A DNA stretch of 64,000 nucleotides from Actinokineospora globicatena. GTDB lineage: Bacteria; Actinomycetota; Actinomycetes; Mycobacteriales; Pseudonocardiaceae. Shown here in pieces: positions 52,698 through 60,845 of this stretch (positions are counted from its first letter, which is position 1; each line of letters starts with the position of its first letter). The notes below the pieces were generated by a model, which had not been told where the DNA came from, did not search any database, and worked only from the letters and a program-made list of their open reading frames with translations. The DNA is taken from positions 920,211 through 984,210 of the forward strand of contig NZ_JAMTCR010000003.1 in NCBI RefSeq assembly GCF_024171945.1, in the 5' to 3' direction. A program made the translations under genes and the position numbers.

Positions 52698-53714
52698 TCA
52701 GGGGTGCAGAACTGGGCTTGACGGCACGCCCGCGCGGTCGGCGAAACCGGCCACGAGGTCGCGCAGGGCGTCGTGGGCGGTGGTGGTCGGCTCCCAACCG
52801 AGCGCGGACCTCGCCAGGTCCGTGCGCAACACCGGCACGGACAGCGCGAGGTCGAGCCAGCCGGGCGAGGTGGGCAGCAGTCGGGTGTGCCATCCGGCCG
52901 CGACCGCTGCCCGGACCACCGGTACGGGCAACTCGACGGCTCGGCCACCGAGGACGGCCGTGAGGTCTTGGGCGTCCACCACCGGCTCAGCGGCCAGGTT
53001 CAGCGCACCCCGGTAGCCCTGTTCCGCCGCGGCCACCACCGCGCTCGCCACGTCCGCCGAGTGCACGAACTGGAGCACGAGACCCCGGGGTAGCGGCAGC
53101 ACGGGCAGCTTCCCCTTGCTCGCGAGCGTCCATAGTGGACGTGGGACCAGGGCGCCGAGGAAGTAGCGGCGGACCTCGCTCGCCGCGTCGCGTTGCAGGA
53201 TCAGGCCGGGCCGCAACCTGGTGACCGCGACATCCGGGTGGTCGGCCTCGAAGACGTCGAGTGACGTCTCCACCTCTGCCTTGTGCCTGCTGTAGGAAGA
53301 AGTCGGGACGCCGGTCCGGGCGTAGGACTCGTCGACCGGAGTCAACGACTCGCGCGGCGCGTACGTGCCGACTGACGAGAGGTAGACCAGATGGGGAACC
53401 CCGGCTTGGGCGACCGCTTGGAACACAGCTCGGCTCCCGTCGACGTTCACCGCCCGCAGGTGGTCTTGGTCGTGGCTGGGCTGGATCGCCCACGCCGCGT
53501 GGACGACCGCGTCCGCTCCTTGGAAGGCGTCGCGCAGCCGCGCGGTCGAACCGGCAGCGGACACATCGATCGACTCCCAGCGCACACCGTCGTAGGGGTC
53601 CGCCCACCGGGGAGCCCGCCGGGAGACACCGACCGCCGTGTGCCCCGCGGCTCGAACGGCTCGCAAGACGGCGGTCCCCACATTGCCGCTTGCCCCGACA
53701 ATCACGATGCGCAT
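52698..53714 (-). CDS. NAD-dependent epimerase/dehydratase family protein
   Basis: 338 residues from the ATG at 53714. Extended SDR: MRIVIVGASGNVGTAVLRA, VVHAAWAIQPSHDQDHLRAVNVDGSRAVFQA, YLSSVGTYAPRE, YSRHKAEVE with the catalytic Tyr/Lys, and RLRPGLILQRDAASEVRRYFLG. Close to the atypical SDRs annotated as sugar-nucleotide epimerases or divinyl-type reductases. Substrate unknown. It lies just upstream of the Zn dehydrogenase gene and may be co-transcribed with it. A SigB-type promoter candidate sits directly before the start. Confidence 0.88.
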   Translation of the reverse strand: MRIVIVGASGNVGTAVLRAVRAAGHTAVGVSRRAPRWADPYDGVRWESIDVSAAGSTARLRDAFQGADAVVHAAWAIQPSHDQDHLRAVNVDGSRAVFQAVAQAGVPHLVYLSSVGTYAPRESLTPVDESYARTGVPTSSYSRHKAEVETSLDVFEADHPDVAVTRLRPGLILQRDAASEVRRYFLGALVPRPLWTLASKGKLPVLPLPRGLVLQFVHSADVASAVVAAAEQGYRGALNLAAEPVVDAQDLTAVLGGRAVELPVPVVRAAVAAGWHTRLLPTSPGWLDLALSVPVLRTDLARSALGWEPTTTAHDALRDLVAGFADRAGVPSSPVLHP

Positions 53715-53722
53715 ACCCGGGC

Positions 53723-53747
53723 ATACCCCCGTGAGCGTCCGCTAAGC
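53723..53747 (-). promoter_or_regulatory. candidate SigB-type promoter GCTT-N15-GGGTAT
   Basis: On the minus strand GCTT (53744-53747) and GGGTAT (53723-53728) are 15 nt apart, close to the actinobacterial general-stress consensus GTTT-N14/16-GGGTAT. The -10 ends 8 nt before the epimerase ATG, so the transcript would be leaderless or nearly so. Confidence 0.45.
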
Positions 53748-54170
53748 GTGGTGGCCGAGAACGCCTGCCAGCGCGCCCGGTTCGGCGACGGTCACGGTCA
53801 CTTCGGGGTGGCGCAGCAGACCGGTGGGCTCCAGTCCGGGCACGGGTTCGTGGAAGCGGACGCACAGCCCCGCGGCGGGGGTGGTACCCAGGGTCAGCCC
53901 TCTGTCCGAAAGGGACAGCCGGGCACCGATGGCCCGCCACGGCGAGAACGGGCCGGTGACCAGGGTCCCGGAGATGTTGGACACCGGGGTCACCACGACC
54001 CAAGGCCCGAACCGGGCCCGGAACTCGCCGTCGGCGACCCGGACCCACGCCGTCTCCGGCACCACTGCGACCGCGCGCAGCGGCAAGCGGAAGCGAGCGT
54101 CGAAGGCGAAGCGGTGAACCTGGTCGGTGGTGCGCCAACTGGCGAAGCCGTGGTCGCGTCCCGAACTCAT
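53742..54170 (-). CDS. conserved hypothetical protein
   Basis: 142 residues from the ATG at 54170 (MSSGRDHGFASWRTTDQVHRF) with GGAG upstream; the longer frame to 54320 is not used. A beta-rich pattern (HRFAFDARFRLPLRAVAVVP, AWVRVADGEFRARFGPWVVVTP, LTLGTTPAAGLCVRFHEPVPG) without signal peptide or membrane segment. Small proteins of this type, probably beta-barrel or lipocalin-like, recur in actinomycetes but I cannot name the family. It lies between the epimerase and catalase genes on the same strand. Confidence 0.7.
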   Translation of the reverse strand: MSSGRDHGFASWRTTDQVHRFAFDARFRLPLRAVAVVPETAWVRVADGEFRARFGPWVVVTPVSNISGTLVTGPFSPWRAIGARLSLSDRGLTLGTTPAAGLCVRFHEPVPGLEPTGLLRHPEVTVTVAEPGALAGVLGHHA

Positions 54171-54330
54171 GGGCGTGCTCCGTCCTGATCCGGTTGGGCC
54201 TTGCGCGTTGGGCCTCGGCGCCTGGTCGTCGTCAAGGGCGATCGAGGCGCCGGGGACGCGACCGGCGGACCTGGCGCCCCGTAAGGCATCCAGTCCCGCG
54301 TGGCGCGTCCCCGGCGACACGTGGTCCGGT

Positions 54331-56568
54331 CTAGGTCGTCGGCACCGGGAACCTCTCCCACACGCGGTGGTTGGCGAGCAGGTCCCGCACCTGGGTGAAC
54401 ACCTCCGCCGGGTCCGTGCCGACCACCACGCCGAGCTCGTCGAGGCCGATGCCCGCCTCGGTCAGCGCCGTGGCGGCGGTGCCCCAGGCGCCGATGGCCT
54501 TGGCGTGCCGGTAGGCCTCCTGGAGCATGACCACGACCCGCGGGTCGACGGCCGCGCGCCTGACGACCGCGTCCGGAGCCGGGGGCGGGGCAGCGGCGAG
54601 CAGCAGGGCGTCGTACTCGACGGAGCGGGCGGTGAGGAAGGTCCGCTGCGCGGTCACCTCGGACGGCAGCGTCCCACCGCGCGCGGCGATGACCAGCGGG
54701 GTCATGCCCGCCTCGGTGATCGCCTGCTGGAGCGCGGGCACACCGTCGAGACCGGCGGGGTCCATGGCGTCGACGACGATGCCGATCACCCGGCCGTCGG
54801 TGGGCCACCGCTTCCCCAGCTGCGACAGCGCGGCGCTCGGCGTCACCTCGGGCAGCGCCCGCGTCGGTTCCGGCGCGGGCAGCCCGAGACCCTCGGCGAC
54901 CGCGGCGCACAGCTCGGTGTCCACATTGGCCAGTACCTGGAGCTGGCGTTCCTTGATGGCCTGCTCGTAGCACTTGCCCAGTTCGAAGGTGAACGCCCGG
55001 ATGATGTGCTCGCGCTCGACCGGCTCCAGGCTGCGGTAGAACAGACGCGGCTGGCTGAAGTGGTCGTCGAACGACGCGGGGGACTTGCGTTCCTTGACCG
55101 CGGCAGCGACCGGGGCCGCGACCTCGACATAGGCACCCATGTCGGCACCCGCGTGGAAGGGGCAGCCGCCGTCGAGACTGTTGGGCTTGTAGGGCGCGAT
55201 GCCGCTGTGGACGGCGTGCTGGTGCGCGCCGTCGCGCAGCATGTCGTTGACCGGGGCGTGCGGGCGGTTGACCGGGATCTGGTTGAAGTTCGGCCCGCCC
55301 AGGCGGCTGAGCTGCGTGTCGATGTAGGAGAACAGCCGGGCGTGCAGCAGCGGGTCGTCGGTGACGTCGATGCCCGGAACCAGGTGCCCGACGTGGAAGG
55401 CGACCTGCTCGGTCTCGGCGAAGTAGTTGGTGGTGTTGCGGTTCAGCGTCAGCACGCCGACCGGCTGAACCGGGGCGAGCTCCTCCGGCACGATCTTGGT
55501 CGGGTCGAGCAGATCGATGCCCTCGAAGGTCTGCTCCGGGGTGTCCGGGAACACCTGGATGCCCAGCTCCCACTGCGGGAAGGCGCCCGACTCGATCGCG
55601 TCGAACAGGTCCCGCCGGTGGAAGTCCGGGTCGAACCCGCTGAGCAGCTGCGCCTCCTCCCAGGCCAGCGAGTGCACCCCGAGCCTGGGCTTCCAGTGGA
55701 ACTTCACCAGCGAGGTCGCGCCCTCGGCGTTGACCAACCGGAAGGTGTGGACGCCGAAGCCCTCCATGGTCCGGTACGAGCGGGGAACCGCCCGGTCGGA
55801 CATGCTCCACAGGACGTGGTGGGTGGCCTCGGTGTGCAGGGACACGAAGTCCCAGAACGTGTCGTGCGCGCTCTGCGCCTGCGGGATCTCCCGATCGGGG
55901 TGCGGTTTGGCGGCGTGGATGATGTCGGGGAACTTGATCCCGTCCTGGATGAAGAACACCGGGATGTTGTTGCCCACCAGGTCGAAGTTGCCCTCGCTGG
56001 TGTAGAACTTCGTGGCGAACCCGCGGGTGTCGCGCACCGTGTCCGCCGACCCCCGCGACCCGACGACGGTGGAGAACCGCACGAACACCGGGGTCGACTC
56101 ACCCTCGCGCAGGAACGCCGACTTGCACACCTGCTCGGCGTTGCCGTAGCCCACGAACACCCCGTGCACACCGGCGCCCCGGGCGTGCACCACCCGTTCG
56201 GGGATGCGCTCGTGGTCGAAGTGCGTGATCTTCTCGCGCAGGTGGTGGTCCTGCAGCAGGGTCGGTCCGCGCGCGCCCGCCTTCAGCGAGTGGTCGGTGT
56301 CGCGCAGCCGGGTACCGGTGGAGGTGGTCAGGAACGCGCCCTGCTGCTCACGACCCGGCGCACCGGTCTCGGCACCCGTCGCCGTGCGGGTCTCGGGTGC
56401 GCCCTGGTCGGGTTTGGGCGGCAACGGCTCCCTGGGCTCGGTCGGTTCGTCCAGCGCGGGCGGAGCACCGGCGGGCGCGCCGGGTATCGCGGGAGCGCTG
56501 TCGGCGACCTTGCCCACCGCCCTCTCCAGGGCTTCTCGCACAACACGGGTGGGCTTGGTGGAATCCAC
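54331..56568 (-). CDS. katE: large-subunit catalase, HPII type
   Basis: 745 residues from the GTG at 56568, with AGGAGG 5 nt upstream. The N-terminal extension is Pro/Ala-rich. The catalase core has the distal His in RVVHARGAGVHGVF, the Asn in VGNNIPVFFIQDG, and the proximal heme Tyr in RLFSYIDTQLSRLGGPNFNQIP. The C-terminal class I amidotransferase-like domain (about 590-740: VIGIVVDAMDP, PLVIAARGGTLP, YDALLLAAAPPP) is typical of HPII. It decomposes H2O2 in the cytoplasm. Upstream GTCT-N15-GGGTAG resembles a SigB-type promoter, as expected for a general-stress catalase. Confidence 0.94.
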   Translation of the reverse strand: MDSTKPTRVVREALERAVGKVADSAPAIPGAPAGAPPALDEPTEPREPLPPKPDQGAPETRTATGAETGAPGREQQGAFLTTSTGTRLRDTDHSLKAGARGPTLLQDHHLREKITHFDHERIPERVVHARGAGVHGVFVGYGNAEQVCKSAFLREGESTPVFVRFSTVVGSRGSADTVRDTRGFATKFYTSEGNFDLVGNNIPVFFIQDGIKFPDIIHAAKPHPDREIPQAQSAHDTFWDFVSLHTEATHHVLWSMSDRAVPRSYRTMEGFGVHTFRLVNAEGATSLVKFHWKPRLGVHSLAWEEAQLLSGFDPDFHRRDLFDAIESGAFPQWELGIQVFPDTPEQTFEGIDLLDPTKIVPEELAPVQPVGVLTLNRNTTNYFAETEQVAFHVGHLVPGIDVTDDPLLHARLFSYIDTQLSRLGGPNFNQIPVNRPHAPVNDMLRDGAHQHAVHSGIAPYKPNSLDGGCPFHAGADMGAYVEVAAPVAAAVKERKSPASFDDHFSQPRLFYRSLEPVEREHIIRAFTFELGKCYEQAIKERQLQVLANVDTELCAAVAEGLGLPAPEPTRALPEVTPSAALSQLGKRWPTDGRVIGIVVDAMDPAGLDGVPALQQAITEAGMTPLVIAARGGTLPSEVTAQRTFLTARSVEYDALLLAAAPPPAPDAVVRRAAVDPRVVVMLQEAYRHAKAIGAWGTAATALTEAGIGLDELGVVVGTDPAEVFTQVRDLLANHRVWERFPVPTT

Positions 56569-56600
56569 TGGGTCCTCCTAGGAATGGCTTCCCGGCCGGG

Positions 56601-56625
56601 CTACCCACCTCGGCCAGGACTAGAC
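56601..56625 (-). promoter_or_regulatory. candidate SigB-type promoter of katE, GTCT-N15-GGGTAG
   Basis: On the minus strand GTCT (56622-56625) and GGGTAG (56601-56606) are separated by exactly 15 nt, about 33 bp before the katE start. Two mismatches to GTTT/GGGTAT. Confidence 0.4.
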
Positions 56626-56679
56626 GTCGACGGCGCAACGTGAGCGCCGTTCGGGTTGTTCCTGGTTGTGCGGCGGCCG

Positions 56680-57174
56680 TCAGGTGACGGGCACGATCCG
56701 GGCGCCGACCACCACGCCGTCGCGCAGGTCGAGCAGGCCGAGCGTGCCGTGGGGCTGGCGGCGGCGGTCGGTCGGCGAACCGGGGTTGAACACGCGGGTG
56801 CCCACAGCGGTCATGTCCATCGGGATGTGGGAGTGGCCGAACACCACGAGGTCGGCGTCGGGGAACCGGCGCGACATCCGGGCACAGCGGCCCGCGGCGG
56901 GTCCGGAGTCGTGGAGCATCGCGATGGCGACACCGTCCACGGTGAGCCGCAGTGTCTCCGCGGCGCCCCACGCGGCGACGTCCGGCTCGTCGTTGTTGCC
57001 GAGTACCGCGTGGACGGGGGCGTAGTCGGCGAGTTCGTCGAGCACAGCGGCGGTGCACACGTCACCGGCGTGCAGGATCACGTCGGCGGTCCGCAGGTGC
57101 GCTGCCACCTCCGCCGGGCAGGTCTTCCACCGGCGCGGCGCGTGGGTGTCGGACAGGACGACGACCCTGGTCAC
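56680..57174 (-). CDS. metallophosphoesterase, YfcE/MJ0936 type
   Basis: 164 residues from the GTG at 57174. All metal-binding blocks are present: VVVLSDTHAP (D, H), VILHAGDVC (GD), AVLGNNDEP (GNxD), IAMLHDSGP and VVFGHSHIPM (GHSH). Small phosphodiesterases of this family hydrolyse phosphodiester bonds with two Mn ions. The natural substrate is unknown. Confidence 0.92.
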   Translation of the reverse strand: MTRVVVLSDTHAPRRWKTCPAEVAAHLRTADVILHAGDVCTAAVLDELADYAPVHAVLGNNDEPDVAAWGAAETLRLTVDGVAIAMLHDSGPAAGRCARMSRRFPDADLVVFGHSHIPMDMTAVGTRVFNPGSPTDRRRQPHGTLGLLDLRDGVVVGARIVPVT

Positions 57175-57501
57175 CGCGCTCCCCCGCCCGCGGCCACGGC
57201 GGTGTGGACGATCGGTGTGGTCTCCCGCAGGCGGGTCGACACCGGGGAAGCAGGCTTGAGCACAGGTGGTGGCTAACCAAGGCCGCCCTGGCGCAAACCT
57301 ACCCGGCCGAGGGCGGCGGTGATCGACATCAAGGTCCAGACCAACTGTTTGTTCCCGCCGCACGGTGGTATCCGGGCCGGGTAGTGGACGACGACACCGC
57401 TCGAGCACCCCGGCCCCCGGTGCTCGTTCTCGCACCTCAGCGAAAGCGCCCCCGTTCCACAGGCGCTCACCACCGTCCACCACGACACGAGGAGCCACAC
57501 C
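57175..57501. other. 327-bp divergent intergenic region
   Basis: Between the phosphoesterase (minus) and DUF4383 (+) genes. Apart from the SigB-like promoter candidate at 57347-57371 and the direct repeat ATCGGTGTGG/GCGGTGTGG near 57198-57221, I see no gene here. Confidence 0.5.
57347..57371 (+). promoter_or_regulatory. candidate SigB-type promoter GTTT-N15-TGGTAT
   Basis: GTTT (57347-57350) and TGGTAT (57366-57371) are separated by 15 nt, one mismatch from the consensus. It lies 131 bp before the DUF4383 gene. Confidence 0.45.
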
Positions 57502-57954
57502 ATGACCGCCTCGCACACCACCAAGACCACCCGGCAGCCGGTCCAACTGGCCGCGGCCGCCGTGGGCGCGGTGTTCCTGCTCGTCGGCGTCCTGGGCTTC
57601 GTCCCCGGCGTCACCACCCACTACGACCAGCTCACATTCGCGGGCCACCACTCCGAGGCGGCCCTGCTCGGGATCTTCAACGTCTCCGTGCTGCACAACC
57701 TGGTCCACCTCGCGTTCGGCGTCGCGGGGCTCGCGCTGGCCCGCGCCGTGGGCAGCGCCCGGACCTACCTCATCGGCGGCGGGGTCGTCTACCTGGTGCT
57801 CTGGCTCTACGGGATCGTCATCGACCACGACAGCGCGGCCAACTTCGTCCCGGTCAACACCGCCGACAACTGGCTGCACCTCGGCCTCGCCATCGGCATG
57901 ATCGGCCTCGGCGTGGCGCTCACCGCGCACCGCCGCTCGACCACCTCCCGCTGA
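57502..57954 (+). CDS. DUF4383 membrane protein
   Basis: 150 residues; the ATG at 57502 follows ACGAGGAGCC. Four transmembrane segments (AAAAVGAVFLLVGVLGFVPG, LGIFNVSVLHNLVHLAFGVAGL, YLIGGGVVYLVLWLYGIVI, WLHLGLAIGMIGLGVAL). The family motif LLGIFNVSVLHNLVHLAFGVAG and the DHDSAANFVPVNTADNWLHL loop are diagnostic. Function unknown. It is common next to stress genes and ends in a strong hairpin. Confidence 0.92.
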   Translation: MTASHTTKTTRQPVQLAAAAVGAVFLLVGVLGFVPGVTTHYDQLTFAGHHSEAALLGIFNVSVLHNLVHLAFGVAGLALARAVGSARTYLIGGGVVYLVLWLYGIVIDHDSAANFVPVNTADNWLHLGLAIGMIGLGVALTAHRRSTTSR

Positions 57955-57988
57955 CCAAACCCGATCGTGGTCACGCGATCGGGTTTGG
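57955..57988 (+). terminator. terminator hairpin, 13-bp perfect stem
   Basis: CCAAACCCGATCG (57955-57967) pairs perfectly with CGATCGGGTTTGG (57976-57988), 8-nt loop, immediately after the DUF4383 stop. Confidence 0.85.
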
Positions 57989-58190
57989 GTGCGAGGGGAC
58001 TGGGCACCCGGTGACCACAGCAGCCGCCCCGGACCCAGGCGACGCCGGTTCCGACGAGTGCGGCTGTTCTCGTCCGCAGCGCACCCAGACCTCCCCGCCG
58101 CCCCATCGGGCGCGGCCCACCCGTGTCACCACGGGGCTTCCGGTGCGCCTTCCAGCGGCACCACCCCAACGCAAGACCGAGGAGCACTCC

Positions 58191-58679
58191 TTGACGAACC
58201 CCGCCACCACCGCGACCTCCGCGGCGAAGCCCACCACCCAGAACTCGAACGCCGAGGTCGTCTCCCAGCGCAAGAGCAGGCAGGCGCCGGACCGGGGGAC
58301 GACCACCGTCGCCGACGCCGTCGTCCAGAAGATCGCCGGTCTGGCCACCCGCGAGGTCGCCGGGGTGTACGCGCTCGGCGGCGGCGCGGCCCGGGCGCTG
58401 AGCGCGCTGCGCGAGCGCATCCCCGGCGCGACCGCCTCGGCGGGGCAGGGCGTCTCGGTCGAGGTCGGCGAGCGGCAGGCCGCCGTCGACCTGAACATCC
58501 TCGTCGAGTACGGGGTGTCCATCGAGGACCTGGCCAGGTCGGTGCGCCGCAACGTCATCGGCGCGGTCGAGCAGATGACCGGCCTGGAGGTCGTGGAGGT
58601 CAACGTCTCTGTCACCGACGTGCACATCCCGGACGAGGACGAGGGCGGCGGCACGACCACTGTCGGCCGCGTCCAGTGA
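58191..58679 (+). CDS. Asp23/Gls24 family envelope stress response protein
   Basis: 162 residues from a TTG at 58191, chosen because CGAGGAG lies 7 nt upstream and no ATG or GTG fits. The Gls24 domain covers about 45-150: TTTVADAVVQKIAGLATREVAGVYALGGG, VEVGERQAAVDLNILVEYGVSIEDLARSVRRNV and GLEVVEVNVSVTDVHIP. It is the first gene of a six-gene run with 4-nt overlaps. Homologues associate with the membrane anchor AmaP and respond to envelope stress. Confidence 0.9.
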   Translation: MTNPATTATSAAKPTTQNSNAEVVSQRKSRQAPDRGTTTVADAVVQKIAGLATREVAGVYALGGGAARALSALRERIPGATASAGQGVSVEVGERQAAVDLNILVEYGVSIEDLARSVRRNVIGAVEQMTGLEVVEVNVSVTDVHIPDEDEGGGTTTVGRVQ

Positions 58680-59071
58680 CCCCCGAGCGGGCGTTGAGCA
58701 CCGACCTGGACGCGGCTGCCATCGCCGCGGCGGTGAGCGTCCTGCCGCAGGTGGCGGGTCCGCACAGCGGGCGGTACGGCGAGATCGCCACCTACCTGCC
58801 GGGGCGCAGGATCGAGGGGGTCCGGGTCCGGCCCGAGGAGATCGCCGTCGGGGTGGTCGCGCGGTACCCGGCCACCGTCGACGAGGTCGACAGCGCCGTT
58901 CGCGCGGCCGTCCTGCTGGTTGTCGGACCGGACAGGCCCCCGCCGTGGGTGTGGATCGGTGACGTGGCACTCCCCCGCACCACCGTCTGGCTCGCCGCGG
59001 CACCACGCCCCCCAGAGCGACCCCTGCCTGGCGCGGGCGCGCCGGGGACCGCGGCGAGGACGACAGCGTGA
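58676..59071 (+). CDS. Gls24-operon hypothetical protein
   Basis: 131 residues; the GTG at 58676 overlaps the Gls24 stop. Alternating beta and alpha segments (AAAIAAAVSVLPQVAGPHSG, GRRIEGVRVRPEEIAVGVVARYPATVDEVDSAVRAAVLLV) resemble a diverged Gls24-like fold. A conserved partner of this operon in actinobacteria; individual function unknown. Confidence 0.8.
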   Translation: MTPERALSTDLDAAAIAAAVSVLPQVAGPHSGRYGEIATYLPGRRIEGVRVRPEEIAVGVVARYPATVDEVDSAVRAAVLLVVGPDRPPPWVWIGDVALPRTTVWLAAAPRPPERPLPGAGAPGTAARTTA

Positions 59072-59244
59072 ACCCCACCACCACCGGCGTGCTCGTCGGC
59101 GTCGCACTCGGGTTCGCCGCCGCCTTCGGCGGGTTCGGCGCCTTCATCCTCGTCCTGCTCCTCGGCGCGGCCGGGCTCGTCGTCGGCATGGTGCTCGACG
59201 GCACGCTCGACGTCTCCGCGCTGGCGGGCCGCGGTCGGCGGTGA
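59068..59244 (+). CDS. small membrane protein, DUF2273-like (58 aa)
   Basis: 58 residues, GTG at 59068 overlapping the previous stop and itself overlapped by the next gene. Two hydrophobic helices with Gly-rich turns (GVLVGVALGFAAAFGGFG, FILVLLLGAAGLVVGMVLDG) and a short basic tail. Size, position and pattern match the DUF2273 member of Gls24/Asp23 operons. Confidence 0.8.
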   Translation: MNPTTTGVLVGVALGFAAAFGGFGAFILVLLLGAAGLVVGMVLDGTLDVSALAGRGRR

Positions 59245-59639
59245 GCACCCTGACCACCACCGCGGGTGCCCCGTGGACGACGCCGGTGGAGCCCGGTGAG
59301 CGCGGACGGCTCACCATCTCCGATGGCGTGGTGGCGCGGATCGCCGCGCGCCTGGCCGCCGAGGTCCACGGCGTCGGCGGGTCGGCGCACCGCCTGCTCG
59401 GCGTCACCGTCGGTTCGGAGCGCGCCGTCCAGGTCGACGCGACCGTCACCGGCTCGTCGGTCGCGCTCGTCGTCCGGTTGTCGATCACCTACCCGATGTC
59501 GGTGCGCCGAGCGGCCGAGGACGTGCGCGGGCACCTGGCGCGCAGGATCCGCGTCCTGACAGGCCTGACCGTGTCGAGGGTCGAGGTCACCGTCACCGCC
59601 CTGCACTCGGCGGCGCGTGCGGTGGGGAGGGTCCGGTGA
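59241..59639 (+). CDS. Asp23/Gls24-like protein, second copy
   Basis: 132 residues, GTG at 59241 overlapping the previous stop. GRLTISDGVVARIAARLAAEVHGVGG mirrors the Gls24 start, followed by VTGSSVALVVRLSITYPMSVRRAAEDVRGHLARRI and GLTVSRVEVTVTALH. A shorter paralogue of the first gene in the operon; the two may form mixed oligomers. Confidence 0.82.
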   Translation: MSTLTTTAGAPWTTPVEPGERGRLTISDGVVARIAARLAAEVHGVGGSAHRLLGVTVGSERAVQVDATVTGSSVALVVRLSITYPMSVRRAAEDVRGHLARRIRVLTGLTVSRVEVTVTALHSAARAVGRVR

Positions 59640-60169
59640 AGCGGTTCCCCCGCCGCAGCGCCCCCGCCGTCCTCGTGGCCTTGGTCGTCCTCGCCGCCTG
59701 CGCGCTGGTCACCACAGTGGCCGTGCGGCAGGTCCTCGGGCAGCCACCGTGGGTGGACCCACGCGCCGTGTTCGACGCGCGGTGGTCCGATCCCACCGTC
59801 GTCCTCGCTGCCGCCGTGTGCGTTCTGACAGGCGTGTGCCTGCTGCTGTGCGCGCTGCTGCCGGGCGCCCCCGTGGTCCTGCCGTTGCGCGACGACGACC
59901 CGGAGACCGAGCGCGCGGTGGGTTCCGGCGCGACCCGCCGGAGCCTGCGCGACACCCTCCGGACGGCGGCGGCGTCGGTGGATGGTGTGGCCGCCGCTCG
60001 GCTGGTGCTCACCGACCGCGCGGTCACCGCGACCGTGACCACCCACCGCGCGAGCACCGACGGGCTGGCCGATGCCGTGATCGCGGCCGTCGAGCACCGA
60101 CTCGACCGGGTCGGACCGGCCACCCGCCCAGGTGTCCGGGTCCGGGTCCGATCGGGGAGGACGCGATGA
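59636..60169 (+). CDS. DUF6286-type membrane-anchored protein
   Basis: 177 residues, GTG at 59636 with the same 4-nt overlap. Two N-terminal hydrophobic helices (AVLVALVVLAACALVTTVAV, VVLAAAVCVLTGVCLLLCALL) flank a short loop. The C-terminal domain (about 95-175) is Arg-rich alpha/beta, like a Gls24-type fold (LRDTLRTAAASVDGVAAARLVL). Consistent with DUF6286 proteins of this operon. Confidence 0.8.
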   Translation: MKRFPRRSAPAVLVALVVLAACALVTTVAVRQVLGQPPWVDPRAVFDARWSDPTVVLAAAVCVLTGVCLLLCALLPGAPVVLPLRDDDPETERAVGSGATRRSLRDTLRTAAASVDGVAAARLVLTDRAVTATVTTHRASTDGLADAVIAAVEHRLDRVGPATRPGVRVRVRSGRTR

Positions 60170-60843
60170 GCGACCACGAGCGACCGTCGAGGCTCAACCG
60201 GGTCCTGCTGGCGACCACCGGTGTGGTGTTGCTCGCCGGTGGCGGGTTCGCCCTGGCCACCCGGTTCGGTGTGCTCGAGGTGCTCGAACCGGACAACCAC
60301 CTGGTCGTGGGTTACACCCCACCGCCGATGTGGGTCTGGTACGCCACGGCGGCCTGCGCGATCGTCCTCGGCCTGCTCGCCGTCCGGTGGCTCGTCGCCC
60401 AGGTGATCCGCAAGCCGAAGACCCACCCGTGGCGGTTCGACACCGACGGAGGGCGCACCGAACTGGCAGCGAGCGCCGCGACCACCCCGCTGCTCGCGGA
60501 GACCGAGACCTACCCCGGTGTGCTGGCGGCGCGCGGGACCCTGGCCGGAACGCGCGACAACCCGGCTCTGGCACTGGTGATCAGCACCGAGCACGACGCC
60601 GAGCCGCACGCGATCCGACACGCCTTGGCCACGCGGGGTGTCCCCCGACTGCGGCAGGCACTCGACCTCGACACGCTTCCCACCACCGTCGAGTTCCACT
60701 TCACCGACACGGCGGGCACACGAACCGCCACGCCAGACCCCGACGCGCCCCCGCACGGGCGGGCCGAGCCTCCAGGACGTTGCGACGACGAGGTGGCGCA
60801 TCGGGACGGACGCCGTTCGCGGACAACTCCAGGGGAAGGGTGA
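60166..60843 (+). CDS. alkaline-shock response membrane anchor, AmaP-like
   Basis: 225 residues; the ATG overlaps the previous stop. Two membrane helices near the N-terminus (VLLATTGVVLLAGGGFALAT and WVWYATAACAIVLGLLAVRWLV), followed by a cytoplasmic alpha/beta domain (ATTPLLAETETYPGVLAARGTL, LALVISTEHDAEPHAIRHAL) and a disordered Pro/Arg-rich tail. In Staphylococcus AmaP anchors Asp23 to the membrane; this gene is the corresponding partner in position and topology. It closes the run of overlapping genes. Confidence 0.82.
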   Translation: MSDHERPSRLNRVLLATTGVVLLAGGGFALATRFGVLEVLEPDNHLVVGYTPPPMWVWYATAACAIVLGLLAVRWLVAQVIRKPKTHPWRFDTDGGRTELAASAATTPLLAETETYPGVLAARGTLAGTRDNPALALVISTEHDAEPHAIRHALATRGVPRLRQALDLDTLPTTVEFHFTDTAGTRTATPDPDAPPHGRAEPPGRCDDEVAHRDGRRSRTTPGEG

Positions 60844-60845
60844 CC

